Source: Dendrocalamus latiflorus
Taxonomy: Eukaryota; Streptophyta; Magnoliopsida; Poales; Poaceae
Reading direction: 5' to 3'
Length of the DNA: 64,000 nucleotides
NCBI GenBank assembly: GCA_017311315.1
Contig: CM029672.1
Coordinates: 7,916,463 to 7,980,462 of the forward strand
Every line of letters starts with the position of its first letter. Position 1 is the first letter of the stretch. Shown piece by piece: positions 45,504 to 57,961 of the stretch. The notes beneath the pieces were generated by a model. The model was given only the letters and a program-made list of their open reading frames with translations, did not search any database and was not told the DNA's origin. The translations under genes were made by a program, and so were the position numbers.

Positions 45504-46409
45504 TAGTTTAAGTAAAACTGATTAATGCTATAATATGCATATGGCTAAAGGAATCACCGACTTACCTTAGCAAGGTTTGGCCCAAGCTCATTGGGCTAGT
45601 CAAGCTAGGCTCTTTATCTGGTAGGGTTGCTTCAAGTGGGTAGAACACAATTGATCATAATCGGATTGCACTAGCTTTTGCCTGATTAATCTACCTACGA
45701 GTCAAGCCTCATAAATGTCAAGCCTTACCCTAAAAACTTAGGCTAAGCCAGATTTCTTTGCAGTTAGGTCTAGATACGATAGCATAGTATTCTCGCGGGC
45801 TGGCTTGGTTAAAAGCAAACCTGATAAGTAAAATGGGAAATGCAAAAGGCAGATGGCGATGATGGTTTTCTTACAAGGATATTAGGATTTCATTATGTTA
45901 TTTGATACACTTAATCAACAGACGTAGAGAAAAATTTTAAAATATGAGGACTAAATAATATTTTGTAAGTGAATCAAAGAGAACAAATATTGTAATTTTC
46001 ATAAAGTCCATAATTTAAAAGGGCAAGTGCAAATTATCAACTCATAATGTGCAATGTTTAGCGTCCGGTAAAATTTCCTGGACTTTATTTGTAGGTTATG
46101 AAGCCATGAATAAATCTTATATTATTGCTAAAATCATTTCTATGTTTTTAATATGTTTTTTTCAGCGATGATAATATGTTTTTTCAGTATTATATGAAAA
46201 CCTATCCAGAAATTTAAAAAGTATTGTAGCTTTTGGCTTTTAGTTGATCGTAAGAGATATTACGAGGGTAAAAAACACTCGTGCTGAAAAGCCACTCCGC
46301 TCAAAGCGGCTCTTACAGTGATTCCTATAAATAACTTATAAAAACTATTTTGAGAATTTACACCATTTGAAACAGGGCCCTATGGTCATTGGCTCATCGT
46401 AGACAGTGA
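45504..46409. other. Intergenic stretch without features
   Basis: AT-rich DNA with no supported gene, repeat or RNA. Confidence 0.4.
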
Positions 46410-46495
46410 GGGCCTGTTTGGAACACAGGAATTTTACAGGAAACAGTTCAATTCCCGCAGGAATCGGAGGAAAATCCCGCATTCCAAACAGGGCC
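46410..46495. mobile_element. Very short Tourist-like MITE (86 bp)
   Basis: GGGCCTGTTTGGAA at the left and TTCCAAACAGGGCC at the right, flanked by TGA on both sides (46407-46409, 46496-46498). The right terminus differs by one base order from a perfect inverse. Confidence 0.75.
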
Positions 46496-46796
46496 TGAGA
46501 GGGTGGCTATTGATAAAAGTAAAGCAGGGTACTATTCTGGAGCCATGCATTCTTTCTTGTTTACTTAACCTTCTCATTCTTGCCTATGCAGGTGAACTAC
46601 GGAACTCTGTGTCTCACGATGGCATCAGATGCTTCGTTGCCGTCTGAAAAATGACAAATTTTCTCAGCCTATCACGAACCCAGGATAGTAGTAGTTGCCA
46701 TGTATTGACCGGCCAGTGCGGTTGTATACTTTGCAAGTTTGTGACTTCAGTTGGCAGTAGAGACGGAGCCATCGCTCATTGACTTCGGGCCTGTTC

Positions 46797-47289
46797 TTCG
46801 CTGTTGCGGATTATGATTTTTGGCTAAAAATTTTAAATTTTGGTTGTTTACGGTACATATTATGAAGAGAGAAATACTCGCTTGTGATTTTGGCTGGTAC
46901 AGATGTTGGGCTTTTAACGTGTACATCGTTTAACTTGTAGACTCCGGGGCTGTTTGGTTGCCAGCCACAGTTTACCACGCCTAAGGTTAGGTAAGTTTGA
47001 CCAACTTTGGGAGCTGTTTGGTTGCAGCCACAGTTGTGGTAAGATTCCCTTCCAGCAAACTAGGTCCCACGCGTCAATGACTCAGAAAAGTGTGGCAAGA
47101 TTCTCTTAGGCTTGCTAAGGTGTGGCAAAAAATTTGAGCACCTCAACTTAGACAAGTGTGGCAATTTTTGTTGGCAAAATGTGGCTAGCAACCAAACAGC
47201 CCCTCCATCTTAAAAAAATATTCTGTTTGAAAGTTAGCTACTATAACAAAAGTCAAAAGCCGTCGACTTCGAAGGAAAAGAACAGGCCC
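46797..47289. mobile_element. MITE family B copy 1, interrupted by another MITE
   Basis: Ends GGGCCTGTTCTTCG and GAAAAGAACAGGCCC; target duplication TTC at 46794-46796 and 47290-47292. The outer body without its insert is about 232 bp and matches the uninterrupted copy at 49777-50001 ('gattttggctggtacagatg', 'ttgggcttttaacgtgta'). Confidence 0.85.
46946..47203. mobile_element. Tourist-like MITE nested in family B copy 1
   Basis: Ends GGGGCTGTTTGGTTG and CAACCAAACAGCCCC, 258 bp, flanked by TCC (46943-46945, 47204-47206). Internal words 'gccacag', 'gtgtggcaa' and 'caatgactcag' relate it to the element at 7564-7820. Confidence 0.85.
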
Positions 47290-47739
47290 TTCAACTGGCT
47301 GCTTGGACTCACCGGGAGAGCTCCGTTGAGCTCTGTTAATGTATAGTGGTATCTATTTTTTGATTATTTGGTGTTTTTATTTAGGCTCCCGTGTTCGGCT
47401 GGTTCCGCCACTGGGAGGCAGAAAAACAGAGAAGCACTGAGGCAGCAAAAAAAATAAAATAAAATTTAGATAATTATTTTCACGATATATAGTGAACTGT
47501 TAAATTGTTTGAAACGTTCGCTTTCGGAAAAATTATTGCCAAACAAGTTGTCAAATTAGGCTATACGGCCAGTCTCAGTGGAGGTTTCATGTCCCAGTTT
47601 CCAACACACCCATATTTTGGAAACAGTGCAGAAGAGTTTCATCCTCATGAAACTCTCTCTACTCACATGAAACTTTTATCATCTCTCTTCATCAATACAG
47701 TGCTATGTCAGCGTATTTAATACCCATGAAACTCCATAA

Positions 47740-48257
47740 GAGCATCTCCAATGGGTCTATAGTAGCTATCTACAAGAGAGTCCATGTCATCAACTGTCCT
47801 ACGTGGAAGATATTAAATGAAGAAAGAGAACGCAGCTCTCTACAGCTCTAGAGATAGTCTATAGCGCCAAACGAGGCAGCCTCCATAAATTCTGTGTGTG
47901 CATGTAAGCATCAAATAGCTATCCTTAGGGCGTCCGCAATGGTAATAGCTAGTACTAGCTATATAGTCAGCTGACGTGGAGGTGAGAGACAAAAGCAAAG
48001 ACTATTTTATATTGTTGGACCCACATGCTCCTCTCTCATGTTCTTGGACTACGTGAAATAGATCAGCTATTTGCTCGTCGCTAGTGACTACTCTCTCCCT
48101 TACTTTTTCCTTGCCACATCAGATCTAGCTAACTAAATAGCCAGCTGTTGGAGACGCCCTTATGGATAGTTCTTTAGAATGCTAACTTTAGTGTGTACTA
48201 TATAGATGATGTGGAAGTCTTATAGTTAGTTGCTAGCTATAACCATTGGAGATGCCC
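47740..48257. mobile_element. Middle of three nested MITEs
   Basis: Ends GAGCATCTCCAATGG and CCATTGGAGATGCCC; target duplication TAA at 47737-47739 and 48258-48260. Tourist-like. It is itself split by the element at 47938-48159. Confidence 0.85.
47938..48159. mobile_element. Innermost of three nested MITEs
   Basis: Ends GGGCGTCCGCAATGG and TGTTGGAGACGCCC; target duplication TTA at 47935-47937 and 48160-48162. 222 bp, uninterrupted, so it is the most recent of the three insertions. Confidence 0.85.
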
Positions 48258-48507
48258 TAAAACCCCACCGAGACTGGCCTACTAGTATTTGACCTCACCA
48301 ATAAATATCTGTACATTTGTCACAGTGGGGGTACAGTATTGATTGTCTGAGAATGAGATGGCCGAGCAACATGGGAACTTGCCCCACTCATTGAATGCCA
48401 ATTATCAACTCGCGATGACTGGACTCGGAAGTCATTGAAACTGCAGCGTAGCAGTACGATGGACGGAGTAAACTCACTAACTCAGCTCGCTAAAGCATGT
48501 TTTATTA

Positions 48508-48784
48508 GGGCATCTCCAACCGGTTCTTTATATTGCTCTTCATTGTATATTACCTATTATGACTCAAGAAATGGACTCCAACCGGTTCTTTATCCTCCTC
48601 TTTATTTTTATCGAGTCGCTATTTTCTCCCGGCCGCTAGCTAGATTTGACGAGCGCCTCCTCACTCGCTTCTCAAATAGCTAGGCCATTGGAATGCTAAC
48701 TCAAATAGAGAGCTGAAAATAATAGCTAGCCTCTTTATCCTAGGAAATAAAGAGGGAGAAATGACTAATGGGATGGAGTTGCTC
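48508..48784. mobile_element. Tourist-like MITE
   Basis: Left end GGGCATCTCCAACCGG, right end approximately its inverse (TGGGATGGAGTTGCTC). An internal duplicate of 'ctccaaccggttctttat' is present at about 48516 and 48574. Preceded by TTA; the right target copy is degraded. Confidence 0.6.
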
Positions 48785-48799
48785 TAGGGTGGTCACCTG

Positions 48800-49010
48800 G
48801 GATTAAGCTTTTTAGCTTCCGCCTTTTGGTTTCTGACTTCTTAAATTTTTTTACTTTTTCTCTTATATCTTTGTATTATTTATAATGATATAATTTTTTA
48901 TATTTTAATTTTTAAAAATTAATTATGTTGAAAAGCTATCATCAGGTATAATACAAAAAAAGCTACTAAAATACTAAAAAAGCTAGAAGCTTGAGCTTTA
49001 AAATCCCAAA
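48800..49010. mobile_element. AT-rich MITE, family A-like
   Basis: Shares 'gcttttagcttc', 'ttcttaaatttttttac' and 'aaaattaattatgttgaaaagc' with the family A elements, in a shortened and diverged form. Confidence 0.45.
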
Positions 49011-49776
49011 TGAGCAAAACTCCAGTAGTATACTATGTACAAAGTAAGCACCGCACACGCACATTTACGTAAGTACATGCCCTCACACGTCTAGAAATAC
49101 AGGTCTTATAGATAAATCCGTGACCTCTTAAAGTTCAAACTGAGATACACTTGTACGTACGTAAATATAGGTATCAAAATTAAAAACCTGGTGAATGTAC
49201 TCGTATACCTCATGAGTCATGACTCTACCACCTCACTAAGGAATATAGTTACCGAAAATTAGACATCGATTGAGAATAAGGCTATAAAATATAAAGTTAG
49301 CACTATATAATTGTACCGATATTTCACGCTACAGTCGTTCTACCTCGACAAGATAAAATTACGACACTCTTTTCGTCCGATACAACCAATTAATGACAGC
49401 ATCAAAATGTCTTGAACTGTTTAATAACTCGCCATATGCTACGCTTCACCGAATCGTCCTAACACACGGTTAAACTTTTGTCCTTGTACCACATGCAGAT
49501 CGAGTACTTCCATCCATATGATGTGCCGGGAGCTAGACTAGCTAGTGACCTCTAACGTGGAACGGATCTCGTACTCATGGTTCTATGCGAATTATGCCCG
49601 GTGAAAAACTATTTCTAGGCCCCCCAGAACATTGTCGTCTGGTTGGGAGGTCCTTTTCATGACATGTCAGCGGTGGGCCCGGTGTGCCACCTGTCAGGGA
49701 CTCAGTGGTGGTGCTGCCTCGCGTGCACAGGCCACGGCCCACGTATACAGCGCCCAAGTTCTCTTCTCAGTGCCTA

Positions 49777-50001
49777 GGGCTGTTTTTTCGGCTGCAACTT
49801 ATGACTTTTACTTGAAATTTTTAATTTTTGGTTGTTTACGATACAGATTATGGAGAGATAGATACTCACTTGCGATTTTGGCTGGTACAGATGTTGGGCT
49901 TTTAACGTGTAGATCGTTTAACTTGTAGACCCCGTCTTGAGAAAATACTCCGTTTGAAATTTAGGTATTGTAGCAAAAGCCAAAAGTCATAAGTCACAGC
50001 C
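49777..50001. mobile_element. MITE family B copy 2, uninterrupted
   Basis: Begins GGGCTGTTTTTTCGGCTG, ends GTCATAAGTCACAGCC, and aligns through 'gattttggctggtacagatg' and 'gatcgtttaacttgtagac' with 46797-47289. It shows what the family looks like without the nested insert. Confidence 0.75.
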
Positions 50002-50995
50002 GATTATACAAGCGTATTCTCTTTGATTGATAGCAATAAAAGATTATACAGGCGTATTCTCTTTGTTTTTTTAATATGTATAAACATACATGCGTGTTCG
50101 ATGAAAAATAATTTGTATGGTCTATAGAGAGTTTATATAATAAAAATGTTGCTCTTATGGTGGATTTACACTATGGTTTTCTGGGATTGGAATCCGTGAT
50201 GGAGGGGTTATAAGCCTTAAGTTGATTGTAATAGCCAGCTGTGTCCAATATCTCAAAATAAAGATGTCAAAGTTGTGTGCCTTGTAAATTGTAAGTTGTA
50301 TAGAGTCAAATGATGTTATGTTCTTCAGTTTGTATATAAAAGGAATAGTATTTTTATCGGAGGGAACACTTTTTTCCCATAAGGTGTCTTGGTTATTTTA
50401 TTCCCGCAAATTCTGTTTGATGAATCTTCGTATGTTTCCCGAAAATCTCTATAGGGGCCTCTCAAGTCTGAACCTAAGGACTAGCTTGGACTGAGCAAAA
50501 TGAAGAAATTTCCCTAAGAAATAAAATTTTCTGCTGATTGATTTTGGGATATTCCAGCTACAATCGATCGATGTTAAACCATATAACTGAGGAAATACTA
50601 TAAGAATATTTTGTTATAACTCTTGAACTGGTTGCGCCTTAACTTAATCCCATAGTAATTTTAACCATCGTCTAGATATTATGACTAGACTTGTTAAACT
50701 AATACAATATTTATCCGTGCGAGTGCTAATCCTCTAGGACGTATTGTAAATCCACCTATTGAAGATTGCTCATAGCAATTTGTTTCCAACACAATATTTG
50801 GGAGTAAGGCAAGCCACCACCGATGGTAGCTGGGTGATTGCCCAGCCTAGGTGTTAAAGAATAGTGAATCAAAGAAGAGATTTGTAACACATAGCTAATG
50901 TCGATACGCATGAGCTCCTTCATCGCCTCCCGCACCATGCCCATGCTACCCTCCCTCCCATGCTCTTTCTTCGTGCTCCCGCTCCTATTGGCTCC
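50002..50995. other. Intergenic stretch without features
   Basis: AT-rich DNA, no supported gene. The start repeats 'agattatacaggcgtattctctttg' loosely with the end of the preceding MITE (about 50010 and 50040). Confidence 0.4.
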
Positions 50996-50999
50996 CTCT

Positions 51000-53120
51000 C
51001 TATTCCACCGTCATCCGAAGATTAGGCGTTGCTGTCGAATCTAGGCCGCCCACACCCCATTGTCACTGGATCTGGCCATCAGCGACCTTCCCCAACCAAT
51101 GATGCCAGATCGATCATCACTACCATCCCCAACCTGTCATCGCTCGAGGCTATTGCGTTGCTCGTCTTCACCTTCGAGAGGTCAGCCCCGCCACCGTCGT
51201 CTCTAGCCCTCCTCCGGCATCGCCTGATCTGGAGGCTAGGGGCCTCACTAGTGTCTACCTTGCTCCTCCGTCACCGCCGTTTGGGAGCTAGTCACCAATG
51301 CCCAAGTCCACCCTCCGTTGCTCGTCTTCTCCTCCGTCGTCGTCATCTCAAATGCCTTCCTTCTCACTGTGCTAGCCATAGCTGATGGCATCTCTTTAGG
51401 CCTTTGCCCTCTTCGCTGATTTGGGTTTGCCGATGCCCAAAGCTTTCACCCTGCTCGTCTTCATCCCAGGAGGCCGCCGTCGCCTTCACCGGCCTCTTCG
51501 TAGAGGTGACAGATTCTTTTGTCATGAGTAGCATGGGTGGAGCGATGCCAAAGGGTGAAGACAGTGGCTAGGGAAGGGACGTTATAATGGTGCTTTATCT
51601 CCTACTCCGCAGCTCTCGCCAGTGCATAAGACAACCTTCAAGTCTCCTCCGCCACCTTCCTGGCTTCTTAGCAGGTGTTTCAACTGCCTCTCCACAGAGC
51701 ATATAGTGGCAGTTTGCCGGAACTCTCTTCGTTGTCCTCGCTGCTGGGGCATTAGTCATTTTTGGCTGATGGTGTCCCCGAAGTGGTCGCCCTATTCTCC
51801 ATTGCCACAACCCACTGCTCCTTCACCAATGCTTTGTGCTCCATCGTTGCCCCTTCGTGCGAAGCTTCCTTTCCTCCACTAAAGCAGAGTACAGACATGT
51901 GGGGTGTCTCCTTTATAGGGAAGAAAGAAGCCTCCCCCTCAAGGCGGTGCTTGATGCTTATGTCCTTCGATGGAGTTTGTTAGCCAATCTCTATGTCAAG
52001 GATTGCTTAGTTAGTTTGTGATAAGCTTCACATCCCACTTGGCAGGTTCGTTGTGAAGGTCTTCTCTAATCAAGACTTTCATTAAAGTGATATCGATTTC
52101 GTCACATCAGGATCTTGTTCCCACATTGATACCAATGAGTTGGCCCCTGAGTTACCGCATTTCCTTACCGATACTCATCCTTAGCTAGATGCCATAGCTT
52201 CATTATCCGTGGAGGGTATTGCAGTAGCATCAGCATCCATTCAACAAGCAGAGTTGACCTTGCATTTTGGCAATTTTTTTTGGCAAGCACTCATAGTTAT
52301 AAAATGAGGCTTTCCTTGGGCATTCAAGTGTAGGCGGCCCAAAATTCCAAAAGGTTGCTGCCCTGTTGGATATTCTTTTTTCTTTGATTGGCTTGGATTC
52401 CTTTGATGATGCCAAATCGAAGGTCCCTTTGGATGTCATGGAGCAACATTTGGACAGGGCCAAGAATGTGGAGTGTGGCATTGAGGTGGATGACCCTTCT
52501 CATCCTCTCCCGTCCCCAAGCCATATTGAGACGCCAAGCATTTTTTAGCACAAGGAGCAGCCTTTCTAGCAACCATTAGGCTCTTAGCCTAATCTCTCTT
52601 CCAAGCTGAAGCCATCATCTCAGGAGGTCACCCTTTGTAGGTTTGCTCGTCTAGCTCCCAAAGCTAGAGTGAGGAAGTCTAATGTCAAATTGTTGAAGAA
52701 GTTAGGCATTATTAGGAAGGGTGGTGAACTGGATGAAGATATGATAGATGGCTATGCTAATCAACTAAAAGGGATTTTTTTCGTAGGGTTACTTAGAGTT
52801 GCTTGCGTGTTCAGATGGTGCCTTATGGGACCTTGTTGCTGGTGTTTCTTTGACAGTTTCTTAAGCCTTCTTCTCCTTTAGAGTTTCTTAATTTGGTGTA
52901 GCTTGTTGCAGTAATAGCTAGTGTAGTTTGTTGTGTTATTCGGTATCCTGATGTGTAGGAGGTAGTGTAGTTAGGATTGTTTGGCGTTTTTCACCTCGGT
53001 GTGTCCTTTTTATAGGTGTTATAGGTCTTAACTCTTTTAGATCGGTGGACCAGTATTTATTTTCTCTTCTTTTTAAAATAAACATTAGAGCTTCTGCCCT
53101 TGTATTTTTTTTAAAAAAAA
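51000..53120 (+). mobile_element. LINE ORF1-like remnant with zinc knuckle
   Basis: A CCHC-type knuckle lies at about 51676-51755 (RCFNCLSTEHIVAVC, then RNSLRCPRCWGISHFW), the type found in plant LINE ORF1 proteins. Further on, 52636-52770 encodes KSNVKLLKKLGIIRKGGELD followed by EDMIDGYANQLKGIFF, a block common in rice 'zinc knuckle' LINE proteins. The frame is broken by stops and shifts in between. Upstream, 51029-51385 is Pro/Ser/Arg-rich. The fragment ends in an A-rich tail near 53105-53120. No reverse transcriptase is present here. Confidence 0.6.
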
Positions 53121-54714
53121 GAAGATATTTGTGTAACCTACCATAGGTATTTACCATTGTCTCGCCCCGACTAAAAAGGCCTGCGTGTGAGAGGTACAAA
53201 GTTCTCCTACACCTTACAAAATTTTGGCTTCGCCGCTACTCGGGAGTTCTTCAAGAACAGATTTTGAAATAGAAAGAAGACCTTTGTTTAGCACATAGAT
53301 CGGAATTTTTTTTCAGTTTTGCGAGATATTCCTTGATAATTTCCTACCACAATTTTCATGAAATTCTTGTGTTTGAAATATGACCTTAAATTGTAATCGT
53401 TAGATCAAGAACAAACCGCGGAGACCCTACAAAACCTACAACCCCCCAAAAAAAAAACAAAAAATGAACTCGATCTAGGGATCAGACTCCTAATAGTATT
53501 TTCTCGGTATCAACTTCGGCCAGAACTGCATGCCAACTGTACGCTCCAGTTCAGTTTGACTAGGCTGAAGTTAGGCTTCCCCTTTCTGGCCCTTCTTTTC
53601 TTTCTGAATCCGGAAGAGAGAGATGGAAGAAAGAGAAGAGAAGCCCGAAGAGACCTCGGCTCCCTTTTTGGGAAAGGATGGGGGCGAGATGGAGCCCCTG
53701 CAGAACGGAACAATCATGTAGGAACGAGCTAAATTTGCCAGAAAAGGACGGGATTATCTCACACTTAATTGCCGATCGATCGAGATAAGATAGACAATGT
53801 GCTCCATAGAAATCCACCTAGCAGCAATGCGCGGCTGATCGCTACGTATCATCATTCCATCGTTCCGACCACCTACGCGGATAGCTTACACTTCGGGCCC
53901 ATGGGAAAAAAAATTGCTATGGGTAAGCGTAGTGTGACAAGTTGACGACATGAATGAATTAAGTTTAGGACAAATATTGATGAATGGACAAGTATTTACA
54001 AGAACATAACGTATGTGATGATTCTTTTTTTAAAAAAAAAACTCAAAACGTCTTCCTACGTTCTGGCGCGCAAAAAGGGAAATTTTTGGACAGATTTCGT
54101 GAAAGTATACCAGGTGTGCCTTGAAGGCAAGAAGAGAAACAACTAGTGTTTTCAGCTTTGTCGTGATCACCTGCCCTCCCAGACTACTACGACGACAGCC
54201 ATTGAGCCATGTGCAGAGAGAGCCTTGAAAAACAAAGGCCCCTCGCTATCGAAGCTGGGCAGGCGAGCAGCGAGCCGAGCTGCGTGCGGCACGCCGGCAC
54301 CGAAGCGAAGCCATCGACGACACCTGCCCAAGCGCCACAAAATATGGTCGACAAATTTAATCACCATGCCATGCCAGCTAGGAGGTGGACTGATTCAGGG
54401 TAGTTCTTGTGAGCTGCGACGGATGGTTTTTATTGTGTTTTTGATATGGTTGTATAGATAGCAGATATACTGATATGAACGATATATATGTTGATGTGCT
54501 CGAAAAGACATTTAGAGAAATAGCTTAAAATACTGTTTAAAACCCAAGCTAAAAGCCACCGAAAATCCTAAAAAGAACATACATCAGTGATTTACTTTCT
54601 TCTCTGCCTCCTCGCAAGCGCGTGGCCCCCAACAGCCATCAGGCCATCACCTCACTCTCCCTTTAGTCTGAAGCAAGCTGCGATTAGGGTGGTGATCGGT
54701 CCGGCTGAAAACCT
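53121..54714. other. Intergenic stretch without genes
   Basis: Several short open frames (for example 53510-53817 minus, 54209-54461 plus) overlap each other and lack recognisable family motifs. No RNA gene is seen. Confidence 0.4.
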
Positions 54715-54945
54715 CATGTCTTATGGCTGAAAACACTGTAGCTGACAGAGGTTTATTTACCATAATTAAATTTAAAAAAATTTAAAAATAAAAAAAACAT
54801 ATTAGCCCATCACGTATACTGTAAACAAATACGAGGAAAAAAAGAACCGGTAAAAAAACTCAAAAAAAGCCAAAAGTTCAGAAAAGACGAAATTTATGAA
54901 TAGTGCAAAAATAAGTTGAAGCCAGAAGCTGAAGCCATATTGATC
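54715..54945. mobile_element. AT-rich MITE, family A copy 4
   Basis: Same orientation as 2836-3040 and close to it in sequence: 'ctgtagctgacagagg', 'ttaaatttaaaaaaatt', 'caaatacgaggaaaaaaag', 'gccaaaagttcagaaaagac', 'gaaatttatgaatagt', 'agaagctgaagcc'. Confidence 0.65.
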
Positions 54946-57900
54946 AGGGCAGATTAGAGGAGCTCCTCGATCGAACCCCCTTAACCATGTCATGATGCTA
55001 CTCTAATCACTTCACTGGACTGACAGCGTTATTGATTTATAGTAGTACAGTCTAAGTTAAGCACTAATTTAACCTTGACGGGCCGCATGAATGGATTAAA
55101 GCATGCATGTTTAGCTAATCGGCGCTTTGTAGCCATGCGGGAAAGGCGGGCTCGTCTGTGGCGGAGAGAGAGAGAGATTGTTCCGTACATCGATCGGTCC
55201 ACGTGCTTCCCTTTGCCGTGGAAATTGCTCGAGGAATTGCCCACCCACCCATGTGGTATGTTTTCGCGTGCCCTGATTCCGTCGCGTTTTCGTTTGGCAT
55301 CGATGGGCACTGCAGGAGGCTTAAATGTTTATACGGTGCAATTTGTTGCTAAATGGTACTTAAATGTTTTTTTATTTTTAAGTACTTAATTCTTTTTTAT
55401 CAATGGATGTTGCTCTGTGATCTATGTTACACTTTATGATTTTGACTTTGTGATTTTTTCTCTCCAGGTGAACGATGTACTAATAAAGTAATCAATTTGT
55501 TTAGTGTCATTGAGAGCTGCAATATAGATGAGCAAGCAGGGTTTTTGTTGTGTTCTTTATGTTTGTTTTGTTCCTCTTTTTTACAAAATGTCATATCATT
55601 TTTTATATAATTTGATTTGTGTAAAACTAGTATATAATTGATGTAAAAAAGCTATACAGAAAAAATAATCTATATTAGATCATTCTTTAATATATCACAT
55701 CATGTTAATAACTAATGAGCAAACTAGTGAAAGAAGACAGATATGCATCTAACGTCTACATAATTAAGTACTTCTTGATAAAATAGTACTTGAATAAGAT
55801 GAAAGGTGACCGAATAATTTTATCCATTGGATCTAAATCTAAAGAAGTAAAATTTACATACTATTTAGCAACAAAGCACTTAAAGAACTCCTCAGACAGC
55901 GTCAGCTGTTTGCCTTGTTTCTACTGTGCATCTAATAGCACAGTATTCTGCTAAGACAATCAGTCTGGCCCACAAGACCATCTAAGTATTCCTTTTCTTT
56001 TCGTGCATAATTGATATCTGAATCATCATGATTTTCGCGTCCACGATGATGTTTAGGCTTGGCAAGTCGCACGCTTGCCCCCATCCCCAGTCTAGACGGG
56101 TCGTCTCGTCGTACGATCTTGGTCCACGCTGAAGCTGCGCTGTCTGTCTCAAGCCGAGAACCATCGGGCCATCAGATAGATACATGCTCCTTTTCTTCTC
56201 TTCATCTCATAACTTTTAGCTAGTTAATAACTTTTTTTGAGTTTTTTTAGAATAGTAATAGACGACAGAACTACTAATATAGATAACACATATAATTTTA
56301 AAGAAATGATTTTAAAAATCTACTTATAAAAATCGTTTAGTTTGTTTTGAGTTTTAGAGAAGCCATACGTAGACAGGGCCACAGGGGACTGTACCAGATA
56401 GCGTGAGGTATACAGTACTTAATTAACCAGACCTTGGTGCCTTGGAGACATGACACCCATATAATTATTAGCTTGCACTCATTTCACTTAAGCCATCATG
56501 TTTCAACGGCAACACCTAAGGCTTGATTTATTTTGTTCATATCTTCTGTGTTTTGCTGAATTCAGTAAGTTACAGAGATATACGAGCCTAGTGTCCATGT
56601 GCTCATCTTTTCCATATTTCTACTTCCAATACTTTCATTACTATGGTGTTGGATCGCACAACTCATGGGTGTCCTCTATGCGTTTGGACATCGCCCAGCT
56701 AAACACACAAGACATGAAACAAGTATATTTGACTGCACAGTGCAAGAACCATCATGCTTTTAACTTGGAGGATAAACTGTAGAATAGGTTACATGATCTA
56801 CAAATAAAAATATTAAATAAATTTACGGGATGTACTTTCCTTGATTAAACTCTGCCAAGGAAACTAAAGTTATGTTCCGCTAACCTGCAAATTACATTTT
56901 ACTATCCAAAGCTGTTCTCTGATGAAAAATGCTGTTGGTGGATAATTGCTATATGCTGTTATTTTTTCAATTATATCAGCTTATGGACAAATTGATGCAA
57001 AATGTTGAGAATGAAGCTTCCTTGTTAGTATTGCTTTATATAATATGAATATGAATATTCTGGACAGGTTGATCAGAACAGCTTCGGTTTATATGATCTG
57101 TTTTTGATCCGAAACCATTATGTATTCGTTCCGATGGTATCATATTCGAAACTTCGAATACTCTGAATTCGTATTCATATTCGATTTTACCGTATCCGAT
57201 TCTGAATCCTAGAAAAAAAAATATAAGTTATGATACGATATAAGTAACATCCTTCCAAATCCATTCCAATTGCACCACTTAATAACTGACCGTGCCTTTG
57301 TAAGGATGGTCCTGGCACTGGCAACTACACTCTGCTAGTGCAAATACTAAGTCACCTGCTAATACTCTGCTAGTGTTGGCGCAAATACTAAGGATAGTTC
57401 CTTTAGCTTATAATTTATAATTTTCCTTAAATAAACAAATAATATAATGACTTTGACTTTTTTTATCGTTATTTTAAAGCAGCTTATCAGAACAGCATTT
57501 TACAAACAGCTTATCTGCTTTCAATTCGTTCATACGAGCACTCGCATTAAGACCAAAAGTCCTAAACCGCAGCCATAAACCATAAACTGCATCTCAAAAA
57601 ACAGACCAAAGTCATCTACGAGTGCCCACGCTCCGTAAGATATAAACATCCACTTTCCACTTTAGTTAGGCGAGTACTAATAGATAAATCCATATGTGTA
57701 TAAATTAGGACATGCGTAAGTACGTGTGACTAAAAAAAATCACTAACCTGCTTGTGCTGTGGACCTGCCTGACGCCGACACAGCCCTATAGCATCCCTTT
57801 TCTTTCCCAAACAGGTAAACTGGGTTACAGGTGTTGTTCCACTTGCATTGCATGTTCAGTATCAGTGTGACAACACAGCCTAGGGTCAGACTCGACTCGA

Positions 57901-57960
57901 GAGCATCCTGGGGGAGGATGGCTACCATCATGACATTGTAGGCTTATAGCTACAGATCCA
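54946..57960. other. Long gene-free stretch
   Basis: No supported gene. An open frame at 56498-56782 (94 aa) resembles nothing known. The segment 57075-57215 is an AT-rich patch with repeated 'tattcgatt/attcgtattcat' words. 57380-57600 has MITE-like inverted words ('ttagcttataatttat', 'ataaaccataaactgc'). Confidence 0.4.
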
Positions 57961-57961
57961 A

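Larger units (their letters stand above)
47567..48279. mobile_element. Outermost of three nested MITEs
   Basis: Ends GGCCAGTCTCAGTGG and CCACCGAGACTGGCC; target duplication TAC at 47564-47566 and 48280-48282. The body repeats 'catgaaactc'. It is split by the element at 47740-48257. Confidence 0.85.

Noticed and set aside
56498..56782. 94-codon plus-strand frame
   Set aside because: Aromatic-rich random-looking peptide in AT-rich intergenic DNA; no family resemblance or splice context.
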